Source of the DNA: Streptomyces corallincola
Lineage (GTDB): Bacteria > Actinomycetota > Actinomycetes > Streptomycetales > Streptomycetaceae
Reading direction: 5' to 3'
DNA: 64,000 nt
NCBI RefSeq assembly: GCF_019104725.1
Contig: NZ_JAHRXF010000007.1
Coordinates: forward strand, 62,001 to 126,000
Of the stretch, positions 26,586-35,375 are shown piece by piece (position 1 is the stretch's first letter; each line of letters starts with the position of its first letter). The position numbers and the translations under genes are program-made. The notes under the pieces are model-generated. The model was not told the origin of the DNA and did no database searches. It was given only the letters and a program-made list of their open reading frames with translations.

Positions 26586-27455
26586 ATGCGACGCCTGTTC
26601 CCTGTGACCGACGAGACAGCGCCCCCGGCGCCCGACGCGTGGCCCGCCGACCCCGAGTCCCCGCCGCCCGGCGCCCGGGGGGACCGGCAGTGGAGCCTCG
26701 CGGAGCTGGCCGCCGCCTACGCCTACCCGGACCTGGCGCCTCCGCCGGACTCCGGGCCGGTGCCCGGCCCGTCGGACGCGACGGCCGCGCCCCGCTCCTG
26801 GCTGCGCGGCAACATGGTCTCCACACTCGACGGCGCGGCCCAGCACGACGGGCGCTCGCAGCCCATCTCCTGCCCGGCCGACATGCGTATCTTCGGTACG
26901 CTCCGCGCACTCGCGGACGTGATCGTCGTGGGCGCGGAGACGGTACGGCAGGAGGGGTACCGTCCGGCCCGCGCGCGCGAGGAGTTCGCGGCGGCCCGCG
27001 CGGCGGCGGGACAGACACCCGCCCCGGCCGTCGCGGTCGTCACCGCCGGGCTCGACCTGGACTTCTCGCTGCCGCTGTTCACCGCGCCGCTCGTGCCCAC
27101 CGTGATCCTGACCGGCGCCGCCGCGCCCGCCGACCGGGTCGCCGCCGCCGAGCGCGCCGGGGCGCGGGTCCTGGTCGCCGGGGACGGTACGGGCGTGGAC
27201 CCGGCCCGTGCCGTACGGGCGCTGGCGGACCTCGGACACGTACGCCAGCTCACCGAGGGCGGCCCGCGGCTGCTGGGCCAGTTCATCGCGGCCGGGGTGC
27301 TGGACGAACTGTGCCTGACCCTCGCCCCGATGCTCACCGCCGGGGACGCGCAGCGCATCGCCGGGGGCCCGCCGGTCGCCGTACCGCACCGGTACGCGCT
27401 GGCCGCGCTGCTGGAGGACGACGGGTTCCTGTTCGGACGCTACCGGCGCCCCTGA
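26586..27455 (+). CDS. RibD C-terminal / dihydrofolate reductase-fold pyrimidine reductase-like protein
   Basis: A 289-residue protein. After a Pro-rich N-terminal 65 residues comes a RibD-C fold: RGNMVSTLDGAAQHDGRSQPIS, MRIFGTLRALADVIVVGAETVRQEGY, a beta strand run (PAVAVVTAGLDLDF), and the NADPH-site end VRQLTEGGPRLLGQFIAAGVLDELCLTLAPMLT. This fold reduces the ribosylamino group of a pyrimidine in riboflavin synthesis, but the stand-alone actinobacterial members are of uncertain substrate. No deaminase domain is fused and no rib genes are adjacent. ATG at 26586. Confidence 0.88.
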   Translation: MRRLFPVTDETAPPAPDAWPADPESPPPGARGDRQWSLAELAAAYAYPDLAPPPDSGPVPGPSDATAAPRSWLRGNMVSTLDGAAQHDGRSQPISCPADMRIFGTLRALADVIVVGAETVRQEGYRPARAREEFAAARAAAGQTPAPAVAVVTAGLDLDFSLPLFTAPLVPTVILTGAAAPADRVAAAERAGARVLVAGDGTGVDPARAVRALADLGHVRQLTEGGPRLLGQFIAAGVLDELCLTLAPMLTAGDAQRIAGGPPVAVPHRYALAALLEDDGFLFGRYRRP

Positions 27456-27625
27456 CCTCCGAAACCGCGCCGAGCCGTACGGAATCCGCTGTTCCGGTTG
27501 GGGACGCGCGGGCGGTCGCGGTCGGTACTACCCGTGCGATCACGGGGCAGGATGGTTTCCGCAGGGCCGCGTCCGGCCCGCACCGCAGGGGCCCCATCGG
27601 GCCCTCGAAGGAGAAGAGGCGCCTG

Positions 27626-28102
27626 GTGTTCACAAGCGTTCTGATGATCGAGAAGGCACTGACGTCCGCCGACGTGGAGTTCGTCACCACCCTGCACGCG
27701 GACGAGCCGGTCGCCTTCCATGTGCTGCTCCAGCCGCGCGGCGACCAGGCGGACCGGCTCCTGCGGGCCATCGACGACATCGCGCTCGGCGAACTGGACG
27801 ACGCCGTCCGCGAGGGCGACACCCCCGAGGGCGAGGAAGCGAGAAGCGTCGGACGCCAGGCCCTGGACGTCTCCCTCGCGGCGCTGCGGGCGGCGGGCGG
27901 CGCGGCCGAGGGGCGGCTGGTGGAGGACCACCCGCTGGACGGGCTGAAGGACCTCGTGGCCGAGGTCGGCGCCGACGAGGTCATCGTCCTCACCGACCCG
28001 CACTACGTCGAGGAGTTCTTCCACCGGGACTGGGCCTCCCGCGCCCGGCACAAGGTCGGCGTCCCGGTGCTGAAGCTGTTCTCGCACAGCAAGGCGCAGT
28101 AG
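27626..28102 (+). CDS. Conserved actinobacterial protein, stress-protein-like
   Basis: A 158-residue cytosolic protein starting with GTG at 27626 after AAGGAGAAGAGG. The sequence reads LTSADVEFVTTLHADEPVAFHVLLQPRG, an Asp/Glu-rich middle helix (ALGELDDAVREGDTPEGEEA), then ADEVIVLTDPHYVEEFFHRDWASRARHKVGVPVLKLFSHS. The alternating strand/helix pattern and the terminal VPVLKLF strand resemble a universal-stress-like Rossmann fold. Relatives are sometimes labelled indole-3-glycerol phosphate synthase in databases; none of the TrpC motifs are visible and no trp gene is near, so I reject that name. Confidence 0.82.
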   Translation: MFTSVLMIEKALTSADVEFVTTLHADEPVAFHVLLQPRGDQADRLLRAIDDIALGELDDAVREGDTPEGEEARSVGRQALDVSLAALRAAGGAAEGRLVEDHPLDGLKDLVAEVGADEVIVLTDPHYVEEFFHRDWASRARHKVGVPVLKLFSHSKAQ

Positions 28103-28385
28103 GGCCCCGCCGGACGGGCCCCGCGGACAGGAGCGTGGGCGCACGGGCGCGGAGGGCGGGGCAGCGGGGCGAGGCGGACAGCGAGGCGGACGGCGAGACG
28201 GTGTCGCACCCTGGCGGAGGCCCCACCCGCGATCCGGTCAGGCCCACCCGCGGCCCGGCCAGGCCCGCCCGCACCCGGCCCGCCGTCTCCGCCCCGCGCG
28301 GCGCGGAGACCCGTTGCGCGGCCCCCACCCGCGTGCCGCATAGGCTGGGGCCGCTCAGCACGCACCGGATCTTATGGAGAGACGC

Positions 28386-29777
28386 ATGGCACCCGGCCTT
28401 CCCCCCGCCATGAACCGACCGCACTTCATCGGCATCGGCGGCGCCGGGATGTCGGGCATCGCCAAGATCCTCGCGCGGCGGGGCGCGCGCGTGGCGGGCA
28501 GCGACGCCAAGGACTCCGCCACCGCCGAGGCGCTGCGCGCGTCCGGTGCCACCGTGCACATCGGGCACGCGGCGGAGCACCTCGCGGACGACGCCAGCTG
28601 TGTCGTGGTCTCCTCCGCGATCCGCGCCGACAACCCCGAACTGGCCCGCGCCGCCGAACTGGGCGTGCCGGTGGTGCACCGCTCCGACGCGCTGGCCGCG
28701 CTGATGGACGGCCTGCGGCCGATCGCGGTGGCCGGGACCCACGGCAAGACCACGACCACCTCCATGCTGGCAGTCTCGCTCGGCGCGCTCGGCCTGGCGC
28801 CGTCCTACGCCATCGGCGGCGACCTGGACGCGCCCGGCTCCAACGCGGAGCACGGCACCGGCGAGATCTTCGTGGCCGAGGCCGACGAGTCGGACCGCAG
28901 CTTCCACAAGTACGCCCCCGAGGTCGCCATCGTCCTCAACGTGGAGCTGGACCACCACGCCAACTACGCCTCGATGGACGAGATCTACGAGTCCTTCGAG
29001 ACCTTCGCGGGCCGGATCGTGCCCGGCGGCACCCTGGTGGTCTCCGCCGACCAGGAGGGCGCCCGCGAGCTGACCCGGCGGCTGCCCGGCTCGGTGCGGA
29101 CCGTGACGTACGGCGAGGCCGAGGACGCCGACGTGCGGGTGCTGGCCGTCGAGCCGCAGGGGCTCAGGAGCCGGGTCACCGTGCTGCTGGACGGCGAGAA
29201 GATCACCTTCGGCGTCTCGGTGCCCGGCCGCCACTACGCCCTCAACGCGGTCGCGGCGCTCGCCGCCGGTGTCGCGCTCGGCGTGCCCGCCGCCGACCTG
29301 GCCCCCGCGCTCGCCGCGTACACCGGGGTCAAGCGCCGCCTCCAGCTCAAGGGCGAGGCGGCCGGGGTGCAGGTCATCGACTCCTACGCGCACCACCCCA
29401 CCGAGATGACCGCCGACCTGGAGGCCATGCGGGCCGCGGCCGGGGACAGCCGCATCCTCGTCGTCTTCCAGCCGCACCTGTTCTCCCGCACCCAGGAGCT
29501 GGGCAAGGAGATGGGCCAGGCACTGGCGCTCGCCGACGCCTCCCTGGTCCTGGACATCTACCCGGCCCGCGAGGACCCGCTCCCCGGTGTCACCAGCGCC
29601 CTGATCGTCGAGGCGGCGCGCGCGGCCGGTGCCGACGTGACCTCCGTGCCGGACAGGGCGGAGATCCCGGAGGCCGTCGCGGGAATGGCGGGCCCCGGTG
29701 ATCTCGTTCTCACGATGGGCGCGGGCGACGTCACGGACCTCGGCCCGCGCATCCTGGACCGCCTGTCGCGTGCCTGA
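28386..29777 (+). CDS. murC: UDP-N-acetylmuramate--L-alanine ligase
   Basis: A 463-residue Mur ligase adding the first residue of the peptidoglycan stem peptide. N-terminal UDP-binding fold: PHFIGIGGAGMSGIAKILARRG. ATP loop: IAVAGTHGKTTTTSML. Central motif: VAEADESDRSFHKYAPEVAIVLNVELDHHANY. C-terminal domain with IDSYAHHPTEMTADLEAMR and ILVVFQPHLFSRT. The ATG at 28386 follows GGAGAG with good spacing; an ATG four codons earlier is less well placed. A TAGGCT hexamer at 28341-28346 is a plausible -10 element. It stands outside the dcw cluster, which is unusual for murC but common for a second copy in Streptomyces. Confidence 0.94.
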   Translation: MAPGLPPAMNRPHFIGIGGAGMSGIAKILARRGARVAGSDAKDSATAEALRASGATVHIGHAAEHLADDASCVVVSSAIRADNPELARAAELGVPVVHRSDALAALMDGLRPIAVAGTHGKTTTTSMLAVSLGALGLAPSYAIGGDLDAPGSNAEHGTGEIFVAEADESDRSFHKYAPEVAIVLNVELDHHANYASMDEIYESFETFAGRIVPGGTLVVSADQEGARELTRRLPGSVRTVTYGEAEDADVRVLAVEPQGLRSRVTVLLDGEKITFGVSVPGRHYALNAVAALAAGVALGVPAADLAPALAAYTGVKRRLQLKGEAAGVQVIDSYAHHPTEMTADLEAMRAAAGDSRILVVFQPHLFSRTQELGKEMGQALALADASLVLDIYPAREDPLPGVTSALIVEAARAAGADVTSVPDRAEIPEAVAGMAGPGDLVLTMGAGDVTDLGPRILDRLSRA

Positions 29778-29818
29778 GCGGCGGCGGAGCACCACGCAGA
29801 CAAGAGGGGCTGAGGTTC

Positions 29819-30226
29819 ATGTCGTACGACGTCGAGAAGCCGGACGAGCAGTGGCGCGCGGAGCTGAGCCCGGCCGAGTACGCCGTGCTGCGCCAGGCGG
29901 GCACCGAGCCCGCCTTCACCGGTGAGTACACCGACACCAGGACCCAGGGCGTCTACTCCTGCCGGGCCTGCGGTGCCGAGCTGTTCACCTCGGACACCAA
30001 GTTCGAGTCCCACTGCGGCTGGCCGTCCTTCTTCGACCCGAAGGACACCGACGCGGTGGAACTCCTCCAGGACCGCTCGCACGGCATGGTCCGCACCGAG
30101 GTGCGCTGCGCCCGCTGCGGCTCGCACCTGGGGCACGTCTTCGAGGGCGAGGGGTATGGCACCCCCACCGACCAGCGCTACTGCATCAACAGCATCTCGC
30201 TGCGGCTGGAGCCGCGGGGCGCGTGA
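29819..30226 (+). CDS. msrB: Peptide-methionine (R)-S-oxide reductase
   Basis: A 135-residue MsrB. Zinc-binding CxxC pairs are YSCRACGAELF and VRCARCGSHLGHVFEGEG. The catalytic Cys lies in QRYCINSISLRL and the substrate pocket in FESHCGWPSF. It repairs R-methionine sulfoxide in proteins. The start at 29819 follows GAGG; the gene lies 41 bp behind murC and is probably on the same transcript. Its stop is 34 bp before the phosphatase start. Confidence 0.96.
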   Translation: MSYDVEKPDEQWRAELSPAEYAVLRQAGTEPAFTGEYTDTRTQGVYSCRACGAELFTSDTKFESHCGWPSFFDPKDTDAVELLQDRSHGMVRTEVRCARCGSHLGHVFEGEGYGTPTDQRYCINSISLRLEPRGA

Positions 30227-30260
30227 GGCCGCAGGGGCGCCGGAGACGGCCGGGACACCC

Positions 30261-31658
30261 GTGACGGGTGCCCGGTCCCGCCCGGCCGGGGACTCCGCAG
30301 GGGCGAGCGGGATCACCCGATGGCTCCACGCCCGGCGCGCCCCCACGTCCACCGGCACCGGTGGTCCGGCCGCCGCGGACCCCGGTCCCGAGGGCGCCCC
30401 GGCCCTGTCCGGCGACCTTCTCGCGGGCATCGGCACCACACTCGACGAGTCGGCCACCTGCGCCGAGCTGACCCGCGCCGTGGTGCGGCTGGCCGGGGGA
30501 GCGGCGGCGGTCGTCCGCCGCACCGGCCGCACCCTCTCCGGCTACGAGGCCGTCACCGGCGACCCCGCCCTGCTGCCCGGCGCGGAGTGGGCCGCCGGAC
30601 TCGCGCGGGACACCGCCACCGGCCCCCGCCGGGACAGCCGGGCCGAGTACACCGGCCCCGGCACCAGCGCGCTGGGCCTCCCCCTGGCCAGCGGCGACGA
30701 CCAGTACGGCGTGCTGGTCTGGGCGTGCGGGCGTCCCCGTACCGGACGGGTGGAGCCCGGGGCGCTGGCCCTGCTCGCGGAGCGGGCCGCCTCCCACATC
30801 CGGCACGCCCGCACCTTCGCGGAGGCGAGCCGTACTGTCGGGGACCTCCAGCGGGCCCTGCTGGCCGAGCCCGGCCGCCCGCACCCCAACCTGGACGTCG
30901 CCGTCCGCTACCACCCGGCCGGCGGCCGGACCCTGGTCGGCGGCGACTGGTGCGAAACCGTGCGGCTGCACTTCGGCCGGACCCTGCTCGTCGTCGGGGA
31001 CGTGATGGGTCACGGTCTCGAGGCGGCCGTGGACATGAACGCCTACCGCTCCTCGCTGCGCGCCATCGCCTCCTCCGACCTGCCCCCGCACCGGGTCCTG
31101 CGGCAGATGGACGACATCGCCGCCGGGGAACCCGACCGGCGCCCCGCCACCTGCCTGCTCGCCCGCGTCGATCCCGGACGCGGCCAGGTCACCGTCGCGG
31201 GCGCCGGGCACCTGCCGCCCGTGCTGATCGGCCCCGACGGCACCACCTCGCTGCTCCCCGTCCCGGTCGGCCCGCCGCTCGGCACCGGACTCGGCGGCTA
31301 CGAGTCGGCCACCCATCGGCTGGGGCCCGGGGACACGCTGGTGGCGTTCACCGACGGACTGGTGGAACGCCGGGGCGAGGACATCGATCGCTCCCTGGCC
31401 CGGCTCGCCGCGCTCCGCTTCGGCGCGGGCGACGGCATCGAGGTGATCCTGGACACCGTCCTCGCCGGACTCGACGCCCACCGGGCCGAGGACGACGTCG
31501 CCGTCCTCGCCGCCCGCCCCCACCCCCGGACCGACACCGGACCGCCGCGCGGACCGACCCCCGGACCGTCCTCCGGACCGTCTCCCGGACCGGACGGGAC
31601 GGCCGGGAACGCATCGCCCCACGCCGCCGACACCTTGACGGAACGTCACCGACCGTAG
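30261..31658 (+). CDS. PP2C-type (SpoIIE-like) protein phosphatase with GAF-like domain
   Basis: A 465-residue protein from the GTG at 30261; no strong ribosome site is seen and the true start could be a little further in. Residues about 55-210 look like a GAF sensor domain (LAGIGTTLDESATCAELTRAVV... ERAASHIRHARTFAE). The SpoIIE phosphatase core follows: VGGDWCETV, LVVGDVMGHGLEAAVDMNAYR, VAGAGHLPPVLIG, LVAFTDGLVERRGEDID and the final acidic AEDDVAVLAARP. The Asp residues bind the metals that dephosphorylate Ser or Thr, typically on anti-anti-sigma factors. The C-terminus is a Pro-rich tail (PRGPTPGPSSGPSPGPDG). Confidence 0.9.
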   Translation: MTGARSRPAGDSAGASGITRWLHARRAPTSTGTGGPAAADPGPEGAPALSGDLLAGIGTTLDESATCAELTRAVVRLAGGAAAVVRRTGRTLSGYEAVTGDPALLPGAEWAAGLARDTATGPRRDSRAEYTGPGTSALGLPLASGDDQYGVLVWACGRPRTGRVEPGALALLAERAASHIRHARTFAEASRTVGDLQRALLAEPGRPHPNLDVAVRYHPAGGRTLVGGDWCETVRLHFGRTLLVVGDVMGHGLEAAVDMNAYRSSLRAIASSDLPPHRVLRQMDDIAAGEPDRRPATCLLARVDPGRGQVTVAGAGHLPPVLIGPDGTTSLLPVPVGPPLGTGLGGYESATHRLGPGDTLVAFTDGLVERRGEDIDRSLARLAALRFGAGDGIEVILDTVLAGLDAHRAEDDVAVLAARPHPRTDTGPPRGPTPGPSSGPSPGPDGTAGNASPHAADTLTERHRP

Positions 31659-31832
31659 TCGGCGGACCGGCCCCCGACCGGGCATGGAACGGCGGGAATC
31701 GGGCAGCTCACAGGTCGGGCACGGTCCGGTCACGCCTGGCTGCCGGGCCCGCACCCGTCGCAGTGCCGCAACACTCTGCGTCTAAACTCTCCCGGCAACG
31801 GCCAGGCTCAGCCAAACCGAAGGACGCGGGCT

Positions 31833-32957
31833 TTGATACGCATAGACCAAGTCACCAAGCGGTACGCGGACGGGACGGTGGCCGTGGACCGGCTGTCGCT
31901 CGACATACCCGACCGGGCGATCACGGTCCTCGTCGGCCCTTCGGGATGCGGCAAGACGACCACCCTGCGGATGATCAACCGGATGGTCGAGCCCAGTGAG
32001 GGAACGATCCTGCTGGACGGTGCCGACATACGCGACCAACCGGTCAACACCCTGCGCCGGTCGATGGGTTACGTCATCCAGAACGCGGGCCTCTTCCAGC
32101 ACCGCACCATCCTGGACAACATCGCCACCGTGCCCCGCCTGCTCGGCTGGAGCAAGCCGAAGGCGCGCGAGCGGGCCGCCGAGCTGATGGGCCGGGTCGG
32201 ACTCGACACCGCCCTCGCCAAGCGCTACCCGTACCAGCTCTCCGGCGGCCAGCAGCAGCGCGTCGGCGTCGCCCGGGCGCTCGCCGCCGACCCGCCCGTG
32301 CTGCTCATGGACGAGCCGTTCTCCGCCGTGGACCCCATCGTCCGCAAGGGCCTCCAGGACGAACTGCTGCGCATCCAGGACGAGTTGGGCAAGACCATCG
32401 TCTTCGTCACCCATGACATCGACGAGGCCATCAAGCTCGGCACGATGGTCGCCGTCCTGCGCACCGGCGGGCACCTCGCGCAGTACGCGCCGCCCGCCGA
32501 ACTGCTCACCGCGCCCGCCGACGCGTTCGTCGAGGACTTCCTCGGCGCCGACCGGGGCATCCGGCGGCTCTCCTTCTTCCCGTCCGCCGGACTCGAACTG
32601 CGCACCGAGCCGGTGGTCGCGATGGACGCGCCCGCCGCCCGGCTGACCGCGCCCGCAGACGTCCCATACCTGCTGGTCGTGGACACCGACGGGCGTCCGC
32701 TCGGCTGGGGCGCCCCGGACGACCTCACCGCCGGGGCCATCGACCCGGCCCGGCTGCTCAACCACGGGCGGCCGTTCACCCCCGGCCGTGACTCGCTGCG
32801 TACCGCCCTCGACGGCGCCGTGCTCTCCCCGACCGGCTGGGCGGTGGCCGTGGACGACGAGGGCCGTGCCACCGGTGTCGTCTCCCAGCAGGTCATCGGC
32901 GAGGCGATCCGCACCGCGCACGCCGCCGGGCGCGAGGACGTGACGGCCGCGCGATGA
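31833..32957 (+). CDS. OpuC-type quaternary-amine ABC transporter, ATP-binding protein
   Basis: A 374-residue ATPase with a TTG start at 31833. Walker A GPSGCGKTT (35-43), Q-loop VIQNAGLFQHRT, signature YQLSGGQQQRVGVARAL, Walker B VLLMDEPFSAVDP and H-loop FVTHDIDEAIKL. The C-terminal 130 residues contain a CBS-like unit (SLRTALDGAVLSPTGWAVAVDDEGRATGVVSQQVIGEAI), which in this family senses ionic strength or nucleotides. It powers uptake of betaine-like osmolytes. The A of the downstream ATG overlaps its stop (ATGA). A TAAACT element at about 31785 could be the -10 of the operon. Confidence 0.94.
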   Translation: MIRIDQVTKRYADGTVAVDRLSLDIPDRAITVLVGPSGCGKTTTLRMINRMVEPSEGTILLDGADIRDQPVNTLRRSMGYVIQNAGLFQHRTILDNIATVPRLLGWSKPKARERAAELMGRVGLDTALAKRYPYQLSGGQQQRVGVARALAADPPVLLMDEPFSAVDPIVRKGLQDELLRIQDELGKTIVFVTHDIDEAIKLGTMVAVLRTGGHLAQYAPPAELLTAPADAFVEDFLGADRGIRRLSFFPSAGLELRTEPVVAMDAPAARLTAPADVPYLLVVDTDGRPLGWGAPDDLTAGAIDPARLLNHGRPFTPGRDSLRTALDGAVLSPTGWAVAVDDEGRATGVVSQQVIGEAIRTAHAAGREDVTAAR

Positions 32958-33613
32958 ACCTCAGCCGCTTCTTCGACATCCCGAGCGACCTCCAGCACAG
33001 CTACGCGGGACTCATCGGGCTGCATCTGCGCGAGGCGCTGATCCCGGTCCTGGCCGGTCTGCTGCTGGCGCTGCCCCTCGCGCAGCTCTGCGTCCGCTTC
33101 AAGTGGGTGTACCCGCCGCTCTTCGGCATCACCACGGTGCTGTACGCGATCCCGTCGCTGGCGTTCTTCGTCGTGCTCATCGACTACACCGGTCTGTCCG
33201 AGACCACGGTGATGATCCCGCTCGCGGTCTACAGCCTGGTGGTGCTGGTCCCGGCCATCGTGGACGGTGTCCGCTCGGTGCCCCAGGAGACCCTGGCCGC
33301 CGCCACCGCCCTCGGGCTCGGACCCGTACGGCGCTATCTCCAGGTCCAGCTGCCCATCGCCGTGCCCGCCATCATCGCGGGCCTGCGCGTCGCCACCGTC
33401 TCCAGCGTCTCGCTGGTCAGCGTCGGCATGCTCATCGGCAACCAGGGCGCCCTGGGCAACCTGCTGAACGACGCGCAGATCTACCACCGGCCCGAACTGG
33501 CCGTGAACTCCGTGGTCACCACGGCCCTGCTGGCGGTCGTCCTCGACGCGGTCCTGGTCGGCGTACGGATGCTGCTCACCCCCTGGATGCCGAAGGAGAG
33601 CACGGCCCGGTGA
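32954..33613 (+). CDS. OpuC-type ABC transporter permease 1
   Basis: A 219-residue membrane protein with five to six hydrophobic helices. The binding-protein-dependent transport motif is in ATALGLGPVRRYLQVQLPIAVPAIIAGLRVAT (the EAA loop contacting the ATPase) followed by VSLVSVGMLIGNQGALGNLLNDA. It overlaps the ATPase gene by ATGA and the next permease by GTGA, so the three are translationally coupled. Confidence 0.93.
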   Translation: MNLSRFFDIPSDLQHSYAGLIGLHLREALIPVLAGLLLALPLAQLCVRFKWVYPPLFGITTVLYAIPSLAFFVVLIDYTGLSETTVMIPLAVYSLVVLVPAIVDGVRSVPQETLAAATALGLGPVRRYLQVQLPIAVPAIIAGLRVATVSSVSLVSVGMLIGNQGALGNLLNDAQIYHRPELAVNSVVTTALLAVVLDAVLVGVRMLLTPWMPKESTAR

Positions 33614-34278
33614 ACGTTCTCGACTACATCAGCCACTTCTTCGGCGACGGCGCCCTCTGGCACGGGTACGACGGCATCCCCACCCGGCTCGGCGAGCACG
33701 TCGTGTACTCGCTGGAGGCGCTCGTCCTCGCCGCCGTCATCGGACTGCCGGTCGGCCTGGTCACCGGGCACTTCGGACGCGGCGGCAACACCCTCGCGCT
33801 GATCGCCACCGGCGGGCGGGCGCTGCCCACCTTCGGCCTGCTGGTGCTGGTCGTCACCTGGTTCGGCTTCGGCACCGGACCGGCGATGGTGCCGCTCGTC
33901 GTGCTCGCGGTCCCGCCGATCCTGGTCACCACCTACGAGGCCGTACGCTCCGTGGACCCCTCGCCGGTGGACGCGGCACGCGGCATGGGCATCCACGAGT
34001 CCCGCATCCTCTTCCGGGTCGAACTCCCGGTCGCGCTGCCGCTGATCCTCAGCGGGCTGCGCTCCGCCGCCATCCAGATCGTGTCCACGGCCACCATCGC
34101 CGCGTACACCGGTCTCGGCGGTCTCGGCCGGTACATCATCGACGGCCTCTCCCAGAAGAACTACGAGAAGGTCGTCGGCGGCGCCACCCTGGTCGCCGGG
34201 ATGGCCCTGGTGACGCTGCTGTTCTTCTGGGCCGTCTCCCGGTTCACCGTCTCGCCCGGCGTCCGCCGGAGCGAGTGA
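33610..34278 (+). CDS. OpuC-type ABC transporter permease 2
   Basis: A 222-residue permease started at GTG 33610, overlapping the preceding stop by four bases. Helices include LEALVLAAVIGLPVGLVTGHF and LPTFGLLVLVVTWFGFG; the EAA loop is DAARGMGIHESRILFRVELPVALPLILSGLRSA, followed by VSTATIAAYTGLGGLGRYI. It completes the membrane part of the transporter. No substrate-binding protein follows: the next genes are a conservon on the other strand, and the binding protein is found at 38697. Confidence 0.93.
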   Translation: MNVLDYISHFFGDGALWHGYDGIPTRLGEHVVYSLEALVLAAVIGLPVGLVTGHFGRGGNTLALIATGGRALPTFGLLVLVVTWFGFGTGPAMVPLVVLAVPPILVTTYEAVRSVDPSPVDAARGMGIHESRILFRVELPVALPLILSGLRSAAIQIVSTATIAAYTGLGGLGRYIIDGLSQKNYEKVVGGATLVAGMALVTLLFFWAVSRFTVSPGVRRSE

Positions 34279-34296
34279 GCCTCCCCGGCGGGGAGT

Positions 34297-34893
34297 TCAG
34301 CCCCCGGTGCGGGACAGCGCCAGCTCCAGCACGGTGAGCAGCGCGTCCCGCACCGAGCCGCGTTCCCGCGCGTCGAACACCACCAGCGGGACGCCCTCGG
34401 ACACGTCCAGTGCCCAGCGGACCTCGTCGAGCGGGTGCTCCACCCTGCCGTCGAAGGCGTTGACCGCCACCGCGAACGGGATGCCCCGGTGCTCGAAGTA
34501 GTCCACGGCGGCGAAGCAGTCGTCCAGGCGCCGGGTGTCCACGATGACCAGGGCGCCGACCGCGCCCTCCACCAGGTCGTCCCACATGAACCCGAACCGC
34601 TCCTGGCCGGGCGTGCCGAACAGGTACAGCTTCAGCGTCGGGTCGATGGTGACGCAGCCGAAGTCCATCGCCACCGTGGTGGTGGTCTTGCCCGGCGTGT
34701 GCGTCAGGTCGTCCACGCCCGCCGCGACCTCGGTGATGGACGCCTCGGTGGTCAGCGGCTCGATCTCGGAGATGGAGCCCACGGTGGTGGTCTTGCCCAC
34801 GCCGAAGCCGCCCGCGATCACCATCTTGACCGGCAGCGGCGGCGCGGCCGGTGCCGCGTACGCGTCCCGGGTCGGGGCCTCAGTCGGAGTCAC
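34297..34893 (-). CDS. cvnD: Conservon GTP-binding protein (CvnD)
   Basis: A 198-residue Ras-like small GTPase. P-loop VIAGGFGVGKTTTVGS, switch region with DLTHTPGKTTTTVAMDFG, and the G3 motif LYLFGTPGQERFGFMWDDLV (DxxG replaced by F-G-T-P-G, as usual for MglA/Cvn-type GTPases). The G4 position reads VNAFDG instead of NKxD, also typical of the family. It ends the four-gene conservon and overlaps cvnC by 14 bases. Conservon proteins form a membrane complex in Streptomyces that affects development and secondary metabolism. Confidence 0.93.
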   Translation of the reverse strand: MTPTEAPTRDAYAAPAAPPLPVKMVIAGGFGVGKTTTVGSISEIEPLTTEASITEVAAGVDDLTHTPGKTTTTVAMDFGCVTIDPTLKLYLFGTPGQERFGFMWDDLVEGAVGALVIVDTRRLDDCFAAVDYFEHRGIPFAVAVNAFDGRVEHPLDEVRWALDVSEGVPLVVFDARERGSVRDALLTVLELALSRTGG

Positions 34894-35290
34894 TCGGTAC
34901 CTTCCGGGAATCGGGGATGGCGCGCAGGCCGGCGATGACCCGGCGCAGGACGGACGCGTCGTGGGTGATGGCCGCGTCGGGCACGTGCACCGCGAGCTGC
35001 CCCGCCTCGCGCAGGTCCTCGGCCAGCACCCGCACCACGTTCAGATGCAGCCGCAGCCGGGCGGCGAGTTCGGCGAGCGACTGCGGCAGCCGGCAGGCGG
35101 CAACGATGTCATGCCGCTCGAAGGAGAGGCCGTCGAGCGCGTCCAGACCGCCCGAGGTCGTCACCACCTGCGTCTCCACCGGCAGCGCGCGCCCGGAACC
35201 GCCGTCGGCCACCCGGCCCGAGGTGACCAGGAACGGCCGTACGGCCGAGGCGCGGGCGGCCTCGCCCGGGGACGGGGTGCCGTCCGGCAT
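34880..35290 (-). CDS. cvnC: Conservon DUF742 protein (CvnC)
   Basis: A 136-residue DUF742 protein: VRPFLVTSGRVA near the start, VVTTSGG and a winged-helix-like region (LSFERHDIVAACRLPQSLAELAARLRLHLNVVRVLAEDLREAGQLAVH). It overlaps cvnD by 14 bases and is separated from cvnB by 85 bp. In conservons the DUF742 protein binds the roadblock protein and the kinase. Confidence 0.92.
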   Translation of the reverse strand: MPDGTPSPGEAARASAVRPFLVTSGRVADGGSGRALPVETQVVTTSGGLDALDGLSFERHDIVAACRLPQSLAELAARLRLHLNVVRVLAEDLREAGQLAVHVPDAAITHDASVLRRVIAGLRAIPDSRKVPSDSD

Positions 35291-35375
35291 GGCTGTCAGC
35301 CCTTCCTCTCCCGGTCGGCCCGGTCGGCCCGGTCGGCCCGGTCGGCGTCGGCGGCCCGGCGGGCACGGCAGGGGC

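Noticed and set aside
28103..28385. GC-rich repetitive stretch with GGCCC and GAGGCGGAC units before murC
   Set aside because: The units are irregular and no stable repeat length or hairpin with a clear terminator form could be defined; probably low-complexity spacer plus murC promoter.
31660..31832. Possible riboswitch in front of the OpuC-type operon
   Set aside because: The leader is short and GC-rich and I could not find a conserved aptamer-like core; an ordinary promoter (TAAACT near 31785) explains it.
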